In this document: one piece after another, positions 48,180-61,696 of the stretch
How the letters are laid out: each line of letters starts with the position of its first letter
How positions within the stretch are numbered: position 1 is the stretch's first letter
Origin: Oegoconia quadripuncta
Taxonomy: Eukaryota > Arthropoda > Insecta > Lepidoptera > Autostichidae
Assembly: GCA_949316235.1 (NCBI GenBank)
Contig: OX438750.1
Coordinates: 22,260,865-22,324,864 of the forward strand
DNA length: 64,000 bases
Direction: 5' to 3'
The notes under the pieces: model-generated
Database searches by the model: none
What the model saw: the letters and a program-made list of their open reading frames with translations, nothing else
Told to the model about the DNA's origin: nothing
Made by a program: the position numbers and the translations under genes

Positions 48180-48760
48180 GCCGCAAATAAACCTAACTTA
48201 AAGCGTACAGTCGGCGACGCAAGCAGGCGTGACGGGCGCATCGTTCGTCGACCTCAGCGTGGGATTCTACCATTGTTACTTTTCACTCTAACTGTACTCA
48301 ATCCGCACAAATCGTTTCGCGGTAGACCTCTTTATATCGATGATTTGGATGCTCGATTGTATCGAAACATCGAATTTCTAAAACCACAGCTAAATTGGAT
48401 CTGGAAGCGTAATTTGTAGGGCTATTTGTTATACCTACAATTTCTTCCTAAACTTCGATGCGCTTCACTGAGTTAAGAAAAGAACCAGGTGTCGCAAATG
48501 AACCAGACGTGCGGAACTCGATCACGGAGCGAACGAAATCGATTCTCGAATATCGCATCATCTATAAATCGATGTAGCACCCGTAAACACCATCAAAAGT
48601 TTAAAATTGGACTCCGAGCGACGGAAGCATTAGTCGGACTGTTGAAAGCAACTCTGAACAAGTAGGATGGAAAATGCACGCCGTTTTCACTTTGATCAAA
48701 TTAATCTGACGTCACAGACGCCATATTAACTTCCCGCGCACGGAACTGCTGGCTGAAATC
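48180..48760. promoter_or_regulatory. Repeat-free, CpG-richer block upstream of first resolved exon
   Basis: Richer in CG dinucleotides than its surroundings (gtcggcgacgcaagcaggcg, cgggcgcatcgttcgtcgac) and without known repeats. It holds a perfect palindromic CRE, TGACGTCA, at 48707-48714. It may be a promoter or enhancer of Rap1GAP. No TATA box or start site is evident. Confidence 0.25.
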
Positions 48761-50064
48761 AAATATCTAAACTTTGCCGTGAATAGAAAACCGTAAACAC
48801 TTTAAAAATAAACTTTTAAAAATCCTCCCGAGTTATTTTCAACTCGAGAAACTGTTACGAAGTAAAGTATCGATTTGTTTAGATAAATAGACCTTTCGGA
48901 CTGTAAGACTTTCGTCAAATGACAGCCCTTTTCCTAGAAAAACCTTTAAGGTTCAAAGGCGATCTTGATGACAGTGATCGATTCTTGGCAGGTGTTCTCG
49001 ATACGCTTTGAAAAGGGGAACGTCTGACTGACGTTTAAGCTTACGAACGGAAACTTGATAGTTCGGTCCATAACCACGATGTAACTAAAGTGAAATACAG
49101 TGTTACATTGTAGTTTTATTATGTCAACTATTTCAGCGTTGCTCATAAAACAGGACGTTTCATATAATTATGAAGTGGCATATTATGAATGAGTAGAAAT
49201 GAATTGGGCAATATAACTTTGTATTCTTTGATGACAAGCAGGAAGTTCTGTCTTCTGTCAACGTTTTGCCATCAAAAATAGCTGCAACACTCAAAACGAA
49301 ACAGAATTAAGGCAGATTTTTTTTAATAATGATGCATTTATGTAAAATACACACTAAATGTACTATCGATCACATAGAAGTGACAACACTTTAATGAATT
49401 CAGGCAGTGGTCTTGTAATTACATACGTGAATTATGACCCGTGCAGCGTTCTGTATTCGTATGGATTTTGCGTATCATATATCCATATTTTACTGTATGG
49501 TTTCGTTGTCCGACTTCCATAATTTGTATTACTAAGTAAGCCCTGTTACTGTGGCCATTCGATGTTTTGCGCTTATAGTACTTATTACCTATGTACATTT
49601 ATGTTACAATATATATTTTAAAGCACTAATTTGTTCAAACCTATAAATACAAATTGTGTTAAATGCGCGCCTAGGCACATTGTTTAGAGTAAGATTGGTC
49701 TCGATTTTGGGTCCCATTTTGTTGCGTTTGAAAGTAGTTGTCGTTAAGACTAGAAATGACCTATAGACTAATAGTACTTTTAATACATTAACGCCTAGTA
49801 TCAACTTTTCATCTCTATCCAGAGACGCGCTTTAAGGCTCCTAGATGACTATTCGATGGTGAACACGAAATCACAGAGCATCGACATTTTTTGCACAACA
49901 AAATTTGACAAGTTATGAATGCACCTGGTGCTAACTACCATCAGTACCCAACACAACGATATTCGGAGATGCACTTAACGAATAGAAGAGAGACATTTCA
50001 GCTACTTGCTCATCGGCTATGAATTTAATCTATAAAAAGGAGCATCGAACAATTCTTTCGAGCT
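48761..50064. other. Upstream DNA, nothing recognised
   Basis: AT-rich, no repeat family or coding segment recognised. Minus-strand ORFs of 66 codons lack motifs. Confidence 0.4.
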
Positions 50065-50213
50065 TTCGACGAAACGTGAATCGATTAAGAGTCCGTTCTG
50101 TATAAAATGTCATCGGTCAGTAGTGGTTTCGACGAAACGTGATTCTATAAAGAGTTAAGTCCATGTAAATTGTCAGCGGTCAACAGTGATTACGACGAAA
50201 CGTGAATCAGCGG
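50065..50213 (+). repeat. 63-bp tandem repeat, 2.3 units
   Basis: The word cgacgaaacgtga recurs with exactly 63-bp spacing at 50065, 50128 and 50191; the intervening parts also align (aagagtccgttctgtataaa against agagttaagtccatgtaaat, then gtca-cggtca). Confidence 0.8.
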
Positions 50214-50639
50214 ACAGTGTTTCGATATAATAAAAATTGGTGACCTAGGAGTTCCACAAAGTAAAGCGTCGCCCCAAACCGACCGTATGAAGCCATAAGC
50301 TCGATAAATGACATAAGCCTCGCTCGTATTATGGGACGTAACGTCCCCACAGCACTTAATTACGGTAGCACTAAACAAACGACACGAATAATTCCCCTTT
50401 TGCCGCCTCATTAAACGTGGAAGACAAATTTTTATTATAATTATAGCTTATTTTTGAAACGTAAAGTTTTTTGGAGCCATGCACTGCAACATGGTGTAGA
50501 GATTTAAATTTATTGGGTAAGACAAATATACTAAATCTCAAAATACTAAAATAGGCCGTTTTTAAAGAATTTGAAACTCATGATGAAGATACATAGACAC
50601 TGATCACTGGTCTAGCCAGCCACTCAAAATATAGATATG

Positions 50640-50870
50640 CTCGGAGTTTGATCCGAAATGAGGAAATCCGGGAAATTTGTCATACGTGCTGAAGTTCTGG
50701 ATTGAAGACCGTTTACATAGCAAAGCCTACACAGGTCAGGAGGTGGCCTGACTATCTGATTGAAGTGGACGAAAGAACCTGGATGAGGAAGGTGAAGCAC
50801 TACTTGCATTGGAGAAGGCCTATGTCCAATAGTGAATGGAAACAGGCTGATAATGATGATGCTTAAGTAC
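50640..50870 (+). mobile_element. LINE C-terminal fragment
   Basis: Contains caggaggtggcctgactat, gaacctggatgaggaaggt and gagaaggcctatgtccaata followed by gatgatgat: the typical last stretch and tail of an RTE-like ORF. Degenerate. Confidence 0.55.
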
Positions 50871-51249
50871 CCTCTATCTATTAGTTTTACGTGTATATAA
50901 AGATATCTTAAGAGTTGGCGTTTTATGTAACATAAGCTTAGTAAGTACCTGTAACGTCATATAGCTCTCAAGTTTATCACGTGGTAGAGATACCATTCTT
51001 TGTAAAGAAACAAAGTTCCGCTGAATTTTTTTTAGTCCTTATGACAAAGCCGTAAGGTAACTAACGTACGATAGTGTAGGAAAGATGTGAAAACTTTGCA
51101 AAGTTACGTAAGAAGTGGCACTTGATAAATGGGTTGATAATGATGATCTATATTTAGTAGAAGGAAATGCAACCTATGAATCAGATTTTGAGTAAATATA
51201 TCTTCCGGTATACGCTGCTAAAGATCTATCTATAAGAAAATATCTTATG

Positions 51250-51400
51250 TGTATTTATCGGTAGTAATTTATCATAATGCGAAATTGCTCAACTACGGCG
51301 AAATGGATGAACGGATTTCTATGAAATTTCAGCTAGAATATGCCCTGGGCTGGGGGTCAATCTGCTCTTAAATTGTAGAGAGAGAGAGAGAGAGACAGAG
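51250..51400 (-). repeat. Repeat family R fragment plus GA microsatellite
   Basis: Reverse copy of the R family (attgctcaactacggcgaaa, tgaacggatttctatgaaat). At 51377-51396 a (ga)n run follows gctcttaaattgtag; the same combination occurs at 5290-5320. Confidence 0.65.
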
Positions 51401-51930
51401 TACATAGATCTATCCAAAAGCAGTAGCGGTTGAGTTTACATTACCAATTGGACTACTACAATATTCTATTATTACGTACAAATATTATACTAATTATCAA
51501 ACAGTTGAATCAAAACGCTGGAATCGGACATAGGATACTTTTTATGCCGATAAAAATTACATGTAGAAAAGACTACCATGGAAGCTACAAAAATTATATT
51601 CCTGTATTATCAATGGTTTGAATTTTACGTCAAAATCCTATTTGAAAACTCGTGTTCATTTTTAATGTCGTCCACTTTAATGGAAAAATAACGACTAAAG
51701 ACCTAAGTTAAGGTAATGCACTTTCACACCACAATAATTGTTAAAAATAGTTTCAAATTGTCTCCAAGTAAAGCGCGGCATCGACCGTTCTATTCTGCAT
51801 TGGAATTTCAGTAGATGTATATTTAGATTGCAGTTTGCGTTTATTTTAGCTTTAAACGGGGCTGAAACTCTTATGATCTGTTAAATAATAGAAGATAACT
51901 AAGTTGAAACATCACTCATGCATTAGTATT

Positions 51931-52202
51931 TAAAGTGAAATAGAAGTTATTGGCATAGGTAGTTTATTAAAAAAAAAACGCACGCACCCCCTGGATATTG
52001 GTATGCGACTAGTGGGATTCGTAGAGTTCATACCATGTGAAATTTATTTGGAACTTATATATTCTACAAGTTTTCTTTATTTATTTAATTTAATGATCTA
52101 ATTATGTGGAATTGGCTACATAGGCGACCGAACAATGCCAATACCTTCTATTTCACTTACCTAATATGCCCTATAGTTTTTTCCTTACGACTCATCCGGT
52201 AT
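51931..52202 (-). mobile_element. MITE, family M copy 3
   Basis: Right terminus caataccttctatttcactt…aatatgccctatag, left terminus aagtgaaatagaagttattg. The interior is inverted compared with copies 1 and 2 (acaagttttctttatttatt). The left outer part is missing. Confidence 0.7.
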
Positions 52203-52959
52203 AATGTCACTACACACCATTTGAATTTTCGTTTTCTAGACTCTACTCGCAGAGCACTGTGAACTCAAAAGACTCAGAGTCTCAAATCTAGTCGAGCGCG
52301 ACTTTTCTGATCAACGGCTGGAGCTGTGAAGAAGTTAATATATTCCATTTGAATAAAAACGAAGAAAAATATTTGTTACGCGATAACTTATAAAAACACA
52401 ATAGTTAACCGACTTTGATGATTATTATTTTGTTCGTTAGAGTTTACCGCCAGAGTGGTCTCAAATTTGTTTAAGATCTGAGGATGCATGCTTGAGATAG
52501 AGAATGGAACCATTTTTATTTTCTGAGTGTCTGTATAGTCAACTAATAAGATAATAGAATCTGCATAAATGAAACCTTACTGAAGTAGGTTGTTTTGCCA
52601 ATTTTGGCTGTTCAATTACTTATTCCAACAGATGTACGAGTATCAGTTGCATATAACAGTTCCATTATGGACGTAGGTAAGGATTAACAATTAGGGACTA
52701 GACTCGCCGCATCAAAGGACTCGAGTACTTAAGACTGGAGTTATAATCTCGTGCTCCGAGACTCGTTAAGCTCGATATTTTTTGACTCATGTTCTAACGA
52801 GTAGTCTCATAATTTTATTCCTTTTACTACATGCTATTATTGTCTCAAGTTATCTTCATCTGTCCAACTGCTGGTCTATGTAGTAAATGCGATTTTTCGA
52901 AGTAAATAATAACGAAAGAATATTTTTCACATATTTGGGCAATGTTCGTTTTTTATGTC

Positions 52960-53110
52960 GTTACCGTTTACTATAAATTGAAAATTTAGAAAACCTCCGA
53001 GGAAACAAATGCTTACAACATCCAAATAAACCAACTCTAAAAGTTGTAAAAAGCTAAATATCTTTGAACTGACATCAACAATTTCCATCAAACATTTGCC
53101 CTGGTTGATT
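52960..53110 (-). repeat. Interspersed repeat (family S), reverse
   Basis: Reverse copy with agaaaacctccgag, catccaaataaaccaac and aatttccatcaaac. Non-coding. Confidence 0.55.
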
Positions 53111-53309
53111 CTTAAATAAAAAACATATCGCACCCAAATCGGACTACACATTATTGAGATACATCCGGATAAATACTGGACACATACAATAACCGTCGTT
53201 GCTCGCCGGAGCTTAAAAAGGGAAATTATTCTATGAATACTGCACCATTGTGAAGGAAGACCCGTGCCCTGCAGTGGAACATTTATAAGTTGGTGATATA
53301 TAGCTTAAG

Positions 53310-53548
53310 TCTCCATTGTTATGACACAGTCTCTTCTCACTAGAACGTCTGGATCCCACCAGCCACCTAGGCAGACCCAGTGTTGATTTGGAGTAAGTCT
53401 AGTGGCCGACTTGGCTTAATAACTGCCAGCAATTGAGAATAACGGGACCGACTTCCGATGCACGGAAACACTCGTATGAAAATATCACAAATAGTCACCT
53501 ATCCAAGGATTGACCTCGCCAGAGTTCGCTAACCGAAAACGAATATTG
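53310..53548 (-). mobile_element. 5S-rRNA-headed repeat (family F), reverse
   Basis: On the minus strand: ggttagcgaactctggcgag, tcaatccttggataggtgac, tgtttccgtgcatcgg and ggtcccgttattctcaattg. Head at 53548, body towards 53310. Confidence 0.65.
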
Positions 53549-53555
53549 TTATTTA

Positions 53556-53768
53556 ATGATTCCAAAAGAAAAAGCTCTTCAGTGTGTCTGTGATGATTTA
53601 AAAAGGAAAATATTCCATAAACACAGCACAAATATTTGCAGTTGGGGAGTAGACCTACAACCGCCGACCGATGATTGGTTTGTGATGGAAAGTAAATTGC
53701 TTCGGTGCGGTAACGTTTGCATTTTGTTGTCGAACGAAAGCAATACAGTAAGTATTATGTATGAATGA
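53556..53768 (+). other. 70-codon ORF ending at a perfect GTAAGT, unidentified
   Basis: MIPKEKALQCVCDDLKRKIF followed by HKHSTNICSWGVDLQPPTDD and WFVMESKLLRCGNVCILLSN. At 53747/53748 the frame meets ACA|GTAAGT, a good donor, and gctcttcag at 53573-53581 could be an acceptor. Squeezed between two family F repeats in opposite orientation. I do not recognise the peptide. A gene fragment carried between repeats, or chance. Confidence 0.25.
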
Positions 53769-53869
53769 ACCGAGTGCGTTAAGGACAGGTTATGCTTCTC
53801 CTCGCCTCGATTGGCTGGAAGCCTACGCGCGGTTACCAAAAATTACGTTTTAAGAGAATGTTTTCTTAT

Positions 53870-54172
53870 GAGCATTGTAAAGCAGTCAGTCCTTGGATGG
53901 GTGACCACTAGTAGCATTTTAATACGAGTGTTTCCGTGCTTCGGAGAGCACGTTAAATTGTCACCCCGGTTGGTTTTCAATTGGAGGCAGTCAAGCCAAG
54001 TCGATGGCCTACAGGGGCGGCTTAACTACGCTGACTATCAGTGGCCACTAGTCTGACACAAATATACAAATCCGCACTAGACCCGCGTAATCGATTATGG
54101 CCAATGGCTCTCCCAGTGAGAGGAGGCTGTGCCCAAACAGTGCGCGTGTAAGACTGTTGATGATGATGATTG
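53870..54172 (+). mobile_element. 5S-rRNA-headed repeat (family F), best preserved body
   Basis: gtcagtccttggatgggtga ccactag, gtgtttccgtgcttcggaga gcacgtt, ggcctacaggggcggcttaa, then ctcccagtgagaggaggctg and a gatgatgatg tail. The first part of the 5S-like head is missing here. Confidence 0.7.
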
Positions 54173-55764
54173 TAAAACAGAGTCCGTTATTTTTGGCATA
54201 TTTTAAATCTCACAACATTATTTACAACTCAAGTTACAAGTTTTGTAAAATAAAATAAAAATATTATAAAGTTCAACTTTGGACTTTTTCATCAAGAAAA
54301 TTCACTTTTCCTATATTGAACCGTTGCATGTTGTTTATAATAACGTGTTTATATTATATACCCAAGTAAATAAAATAGACCATAGAGTTAGCAAGATAAA
54401 GTGGCAGAGAGTCGCTTCGGTTGCCGATCTAAATAGTCTTTGGAATAGACGAATTCAGGAGGAATGATCGCGAACAGAAAAGTACGACCACGTAAAGACA
54501 GTAGCCAGAAATAACTGATAAAGACAGTCTGTACGTGGTGACGACCATTGAACAAAACCAAGAAAAAATTACGCCCCTTAAACGGTAATAAGCAGACGAT
54601 GATGACGGACGAACTGTCAAGGTAAAACGAAAACATTATGAAACATGTAAATAACCAACTACTAGTAAAGTACATAAGTGACAAAATTTCCTAAAGACAC
54701 GTGTGCACAGTAATCAGAAAAGCTAACAAGCTTTTATCTTACTTCAAACAGTGCGTATCGGATAAAAGATAAGCTCAACTACATTCGCAAGAGCGTTGTT
54801 CGCTTCGTAGATTGTAGCCCAGAAAATGTATTTACAGACTCTTTGGTGTAGTTGTTAAACATTCTGTAGAGATTATTGTGTTGAAAACACAAAGATCTAG
54901 CAATGTGAAAGTCACAAACATCTGCAGACAAAGGTAACATTCTCGCATAATATCTTACGTTTGAGTAACCCCTTTGAATTTAGAATGATTCAAAATGAGG
55001 TCGCTGGCAGTTACAGTCGAAATTTGAAACGGTACAAGAAAGCTTCATTCAGAAACGTTATCTGTCGTAAACCCATTCATACACTACTAGAAGTTCGGCA
55101 AAGTTACCTACTTCCTGTTCAATGAGAGGGGTGTCTACGTGGTACCATTGTGGAATGTGAAATAACGATATTACTGTTCCATTTACTCTCTTCTTATATA
55201 GAGGTACAAGTAACAATCCAAAATGTAAATTACTTCACATAGTATGACGATGAAATGGAGTTCAACAAAATGTATTCCAAGTTTCCTAAGTCTCAGGGAT
55301 AATATAAACAGTACTTATCTAGGGATGTTTTGTTTTGTGCACAAGCTTTTATTAATAATCTTTTGACTCAATGTTATGCCGTTAACATTTCCGAGACCCA
55401 AATTTTCTTATCGAGTAAGACATTTAACTCTTCCGTGTAGATTGACATTTTGATAACGAGAATGGTGCTAATATATTATGTCGACATTTTATCGATTCCC
55501 TGACTACCAATACGAGTCAGCAAAATGTTTCAGGCTTTCATTATTCAGTAAAGTCCAATTCCAACAGTTCTAAGGCGGCGTTTCATCTTTTTTTATAGTT
55601 TCATTTCATTAGTCATTTAATAGGTATCTATATATAATTGTTTAATTTACGCAAAGATGTATATGTGAAATAGATTTGTGGAGATAATTTTGAAAAGGGA
55701 AGTTCATTCATATCGGCGTGTTTCATCAGAGTATTTTCATCTCATTAGTAGTATACATCGATGT

Positions 55765-55896
55765 CGATTCGGATGAACACCAACTAAACTAAAACCAGTT
55801 TTGGAGTGGTGCCGTCGCATCGTACTGTTCCAGGGAGAAAGAAACAGTACTACTTTAAAACTGGTTTAGTTTAGTTTAGTCGGAGAACATCCGAAT
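55765..55896. repeat. Long imperfect hairpin, about 130 nt
   Basis: Outer arms gattcggatg / catccgaatc, middle arms aactaaactaaaaccagttt / aaactggtttagtttagttt, and an inner pair gtactgttcc / gaaacagtac near the loop. No ORF. It could be a foldback element or an RNA hairpin. Confidence 0.7.
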
Positions 55897-58800
55897 CAAC
55901 ACCAATGTCAAATTTTCTTAATTTTTTTCATTGCAAATTTTATCTATTCCTAAAAATGCTATACTAGGTCTAAACATATATTAACACGATCATGGATACT
56001 AACTATCATTCAATAGCAATGTAACTGTTACAAATATAATGTCGAGATACGAGTTGTGTTGTATCCCTGAACGTGATAACGTTTACTTAAAAGATGTTAA
56101 TTAATGTTGCCGTTTTATTAAAGAAACATACCAATGAACCTACTGTACTGCTCACACGGCCACTGTTTGACAAACGTCTAAATTATAATTTACCATGACA
56201 ATTCAGGATATCGCACACTTTCCGTAACGCACCCAATATTTGTTGAACATCGAGTAGCGAACGAAACAGATCTGTAATTGAACTAATAAACAAGATAATA
56301 ATCACAGATAAATTCCAACTGTAAGCATCAGTAGACTGCATCACAAACTAGAATAGGAGGTAAAAGAGAGCTCTTCCTAGATCCCCAGTCGTAATTGCGT
56401 TTATCAGAGCGTTAAATGAGCGTTGCAATCTCTAATCAGCTCATGTTTTTTTCCACAGCTTATTTGTTTACAAGACCGTTCTTTTTCCTATACCTAATTA
56501 AATATGGGAATTGCCCTTTGTTCTTCCCATTAAATTAATCAAGACCTTGTTCTTATTTGTGTATTATCCACCATGGATCTAAAACGATTTCTAGTTTGAA
56601 TGAATTGTGCTGGAATGATGTTTCAAAATAGTGATTATAAACTATTTATGGATCCCTCAACATCTACCTATTATTGTAAACAAACTCTCATTGTTTAACA
56701 AACTCGCTATTAATACGTTACACTAGAAAATTGCCTATTGTTTTAGACAGCAGCAGACGTAGTAGAAATATGCTCCATACGAACTCTATAGGTAAGTAGG
56801 TAAACCACTCCCTATTGTAGGATACAAAGAAACCTTCTTGTACTTTATTGCACCATTAAAAGCTAAATGGATCAGAAAGTCATTTACTAATTACAATTGT
56901 TTTAAGATGAAACTACAACCAAAAGGTTAAGTGTTCATTAGAAGAAGCTTTACAGAATTTAAAATCACTGGCCATTAACTTTAAATCAATCATAATAAAT
57001 AGGTTACTACAGCGTACTTTGCAATTGGATTATCTTTCGCCACGTCTGATTAAATCACTGTTACCCTACAACACAACCATTTGATAAAAATGTTACAGCC
57101 TTTTAAAATTACCTGAATATCTTCGTAGATGCGTAGTATGTACTCGTGTACACACATTGTCAGTGAAATACTTAAATAAAAGCTATTAGTCAAATACAAT
57201 GGCAACCTTTTCATGATAGGGCAAGACTGATTGTTTAATAATCAAGCCTTAGATATTACGACATCTAAATATCGAAATGATCCTGTTAATGGTAACTCCA
57301 TAGTTCTAATGTATCTCACACTTTGGCATTAACAACACAGCATGACGCAAGTGCGTACCGCGAATGTTCGATGTTATTTTTGCATTGTGTAACTTGCGCG
57401 TACGAGTACTCAATGACTCGTTAGAGACGTTTATGAATAATAGATTATCGCTATTGTGATCGATATTACTCTCTGTTTTGCTACGGCCTTCGCTCAACAT
57501 TTTACAACAAGTAGCAAAGCGTCTTAAAACTCATTGTAAAGAGGTGTGTAAGTATTTCATTAAAACACTGCTGCAGTGAGCCACTAGAGAATAATGTAAA
57601 CGAACATGGCTGTATTCAAAGAGATCACAATGAAAGGAGACTTTCCACACAAAGCAACTGCTGAGCCTCGGAATTGCATCATTGTACTGCACAAAAATGC
57701 AGCAGTGCTAATTTTGAATGCACCGCCGCTTCTCTTGAATACCATTATGAGCTTACGCGAATGAGATGTGAAACGGCGAAACCTACTTAATGATTATACT
57801 ATGTACGTGTAGACACGAGTATAGTAAAAGGAATGTAATTTCAAATATAACTCAATAAACCAAAAAGACAACAACAATAAAACAAAATCAATGGAACGAA
57901 AAAGTTGGAGGGTGAATTAAGGAAGTTCAGAAATAGCGCGTGTTTGAAATTTAGATTCTGTCGAATCGATATTGGATTGGTAAAACTACCACAAAGTTAG
58001 AATATATCGATTGTTTGTTATATAAAATGTTGTTGTAGGTTTAAACATTGAATTCGAAAAAGGAATGTATTCCTTCGAAGTACTTGTGGACTAAAAAGAA
58101 ACGTCCTCGCAATTAACTCCAAAACTTAGTACACGCTAAAAAGGAAAGTGTCTACTTATTGCCTGTGAAGAAAGTGTTGTTGATATATTGTACAAAAATG
58201 CGGCACAAAAAGCCTGCCTCGGGCTAGCATAATAAGTCGTTCACGAGATATACAGTTATGCGACACACATTTATGACCTAAACACACAATTCCTACACAT
58301 ACTTCCTAATAATAATGCGTCAAAATTGGACTATAGGTGGTTCCGGTGTATAAATATGAAATACATTGGAAATTCTATTTATACATATTAGTCAGTAAAT
58401 AGACACTACACAAAACTTTATCAGTTCTCAGTTAAATGTTTTATCTTATGAATAAAACAGGGCACGATTGCACAATTCAGGTTTATTTGCTTATGCAATA
58501 CCTTAGTAATATGCGGCGAGGATAAGTAGGGTATGTAAATGTGTTTATATTATTATCACCTGAGTTAATTTTCTTTATGATTTTGACGTTCTATTTTGGT
58601 TTTATTCACTAAAATTAGATAGTCTCTGTTTTGTTTTTCTAGTTTTAAAAACTTCAATACAAAAGTTAGACCCACTCTTTAACTTCGAGGTTTATTGATG
58701 TTTTTCAAACAGTTCTTAATTTTCCTTTTTTTCTGTGTAATAAAGTTGCATTGTATTATTATTATGATACACCCAGTTGGTTGCCAGACGATGACTTCTT

Positions 58801-60204
58801 TCACAAATTGAGTTTTATTAACGTACCACACCGGCGCAACATGGATCCATAACGCCAGAAAGCTCTCAATGTGGAGCATAATGCAGTAGATGTACAACTG
58901 GGAGTTATGAGAAAGTGCGAAGAATGATCCGGCAGTTTTGGAGGACTAGGGGAAATTGCCAGCGAGCATCCACGCTCACATAATTACGAAATAATAGCAC
59001 ACGTTGAGTAAATGCGTGCCATTGTTGTCGCTTCAACGCATAATACGTCCTAGTGATGGTAAATGCTTATATTTTGGTAGTACCTTCTCGTATCATGCAG
59101 GATTCATAGTTCCATAAACGAAATTAATTTAATAGTAGCAGATGTCTTAGAAGATTCATAAGGTTCGCTTCATTTCGCATGTTAATTTAGTATCATTGTT
59201 ATTCCTTTATATCCCGCAGGAAGCTGCCTGAAAATTGTATGAGGAACCGTGCGTGTCATGGTCGCATTAAGGAAGACTTGGTCTAACAGTGGACGGATAC
59301 AGGGTTGATTAATATGTCGATAATGATTAAACATATTCCAGACGATAATATAAAGAAGGTAAGAGAGAAATAGTGCGCAATAAAAGACTGCATGAATAGG
59401 CGTAGAAACAAAAGAAGTTTCCAGAATTGTGTGAGACTGTACGTCACTATAAAGTATATAAAACACTTTTATAAATAGTTAAATAAAATCTTGTTCCATG
59501 GGAGGTCTGCTATCATCATTATCATTCATTTTCTCCAACGTTTTGCAACGTATGGGTTTAGGGTTAATCAATGGGCTATAGTCAAACCCACGCGTTATTT
59601 TCGCTTTGCTGCTAGGCGCCAGATAAGTTACGACTAGTCTCAAGAACATAAATTAATCTTGAAGATACTTCTACTTATAATCTACTGACATTAGGTACCT
59701 ACATATATTTGTATGATTGACAATTAAATACCATATTAATTCATGTAGTTTCTGTCAATTGAGCAATAATGAGTATTTGACTAATTGAACTTTCCCACTG
59801 TGAATCAAGAATAGGTATTATGAATATTCCCATATCATGTTTAATGTTTCCATTATCAGAAAAGTACCATTTTAAAAGATAATGCTGATAAATTGGATAG
59901 ACGGATGCGAGTTACCATCAAAAACAATGAAATAATATTGAAATGGCGCCCATCGAATAAAATCAATTGATAAAAATCCGCAGTTGAAACATATGGGATA
60001 TGGCGGCAAAAAGAGTTCGTAATCAATTCGCAGTGAATTGTTCAAATCCAATCTAACGCCTACAACGAATACGGGAATAAATTGGTGAGACTATGGCGAC
60101 TCAGAAATGGATAGTCAGAATCTATTTGAATTTGGATCACAAATATTACTATTCCGAATACAAAAATAATCAGTAACGATTAAGAAATGTTTACAAATTA
60201 GACT

Positions 60205-60234
60205 ACTGACCTTTAATGATTATTAAAGGTCAGT
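60205..60234. repeat. Perfect 13-bp palindrome
   Basis: actgacctttaat, 4-base loop, attaaaggtcagt. The half-site word aggtca is the nuclear-receptor core motif, but the spacing and context give no proof of function. Confidence 0.6.
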
Positions 60235-61696
60235 AATTAATTAATGATTAATTTCGTAGAGAAGTTTTGCTGAACGTACCAACTAACTCATTTGCAGAGT
60301 TTAAATTGTACCCTACAAAACTGGGACGAAGCATAACTTCAATTGAATCATTTTCGTTACTAAATAGGTAATTGTCTTTTCAAGAAATTTATTATCATAT
60401 ATAATAATAACCTACGTTGCATAATTTTGTCTTACACGAGCGCCCTCTTCATTAGACGTTCAATTTCCTGCGTTGGTTTCTCTTTTTAATATGCCAACTT
60501 ATAAGACTATGCTCAAACTGACAGACGAACTACTATAAATTCTGTTTTAATACCATAGAAATCGGACTACTAACCGTAACAATCGCAGTTTGCGTGAGAA
60601 ACAACTAACATTTTACGCGGCTTGTGTGGAAATTGCATCAATTTACCTACATTTACATTTTGATTTTTGTAAGGCAGGTCCTACTCCTAATGACTTTCCC
60701 ATTTAAATGAACGGAAGTGTTCGTAACTTTTTTATACCTTTGTTACGTTAGTGTTCTTTTGTATTTGAAAATTTTATTAGTTGTTATTTGCAAATTTGCA
60801 ATATACATTAGATAAACATTTATTAACTGCGTAGTGCAATTTGATTTGCCCCTGGTCCGATTTATGCAACCACAGGCAAAAACAATTGCCCATGGATTGA
60901 CCAGTAGAACTCGGCGATTGGACCACGGGCAATACGCAATAATCATACATATATGCAGACAACCAAAAAATAAAATTTTTAGGTAGACCCAGTTTTATTA
61001 ATAGAAGTTTTTATTTTGTACAGATATCCACCGTCACATTTTAAGCCTGTATTAACTAAAAATTGCCAAAGCGATTTCAAGATAGAGGTCTGACTTGGTC
61101 TGAAATTCAATGCTATTTTATGATACTCTTTTAAATAAACATCAGTATCTCATGTCGATCTCAATATTGATCGTTTTATTAATACGAGTCCAAAGTACTT
61201 AGGAAAATTTGAGAGTTGGTCTTGAGACTGTCAATCATAATGACTTTGGAACCAAGTTTGAATTCCTTGGAAAAATTAACCATTTTTTATGCTTTCAGGA
61301 TTGGACCAATTTTAGTTAGCTCCAAAGTAAAAGCTGTTCCGTTTAATGGTCTACAGACAAACTTTTGTCAGGTAATTGAAGAATCCCTGTGTACCTAGTG
61401 CAAGCTTGTTAATTATTTCTAAATCCCATGTTATACTGAATCTATTCATGATGAGGTTAAATCAACGTCACGTGAAATTTGTTTAATATCAAAGCTTGCA
61501 TAATACGGGGGTGGAACGACGCAATCTGCATTGCATCGCTGCGGGTGATCAAGTATTGGAATCGTATTGCAAACCGATCTAGGTCGCCGCATTGAATCTT
61601 AGTCTTGAATTGACAATATGCAATCAAATATCAATTATATACTAGTGATTTGTTGTGTGATTTCCTTTTTACTCTCAAGTTAATCCAATGAAATTT

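Larger units (their letters stand above)
54173..61690. other. Repeat-poor upstream region without recognised exons
   Basis: Compared with the introns, very few known repeats. Minus-strand frames (54388-54684, 57306-57500, 59182-59466) have no domain I recognise and no convincing splice pairs. It may be 5' intron or flank of Rap1GAP. A degraded LINE tail lies near 59210-59300 (ggaagacttggtctaacagt) and a MITE trace near 61145-61230. Confidence 0.4.

Noticed and set aside
57306..57500. 64-codon minus-strand ORF starting MLSEGRSKTES as a possible first exon of Rap1GAP
   Set aside because: No GoLoco motif, and the only in-frame GT (CGCG|GTACGC) is a weak donor; cannot be linked to the gene.
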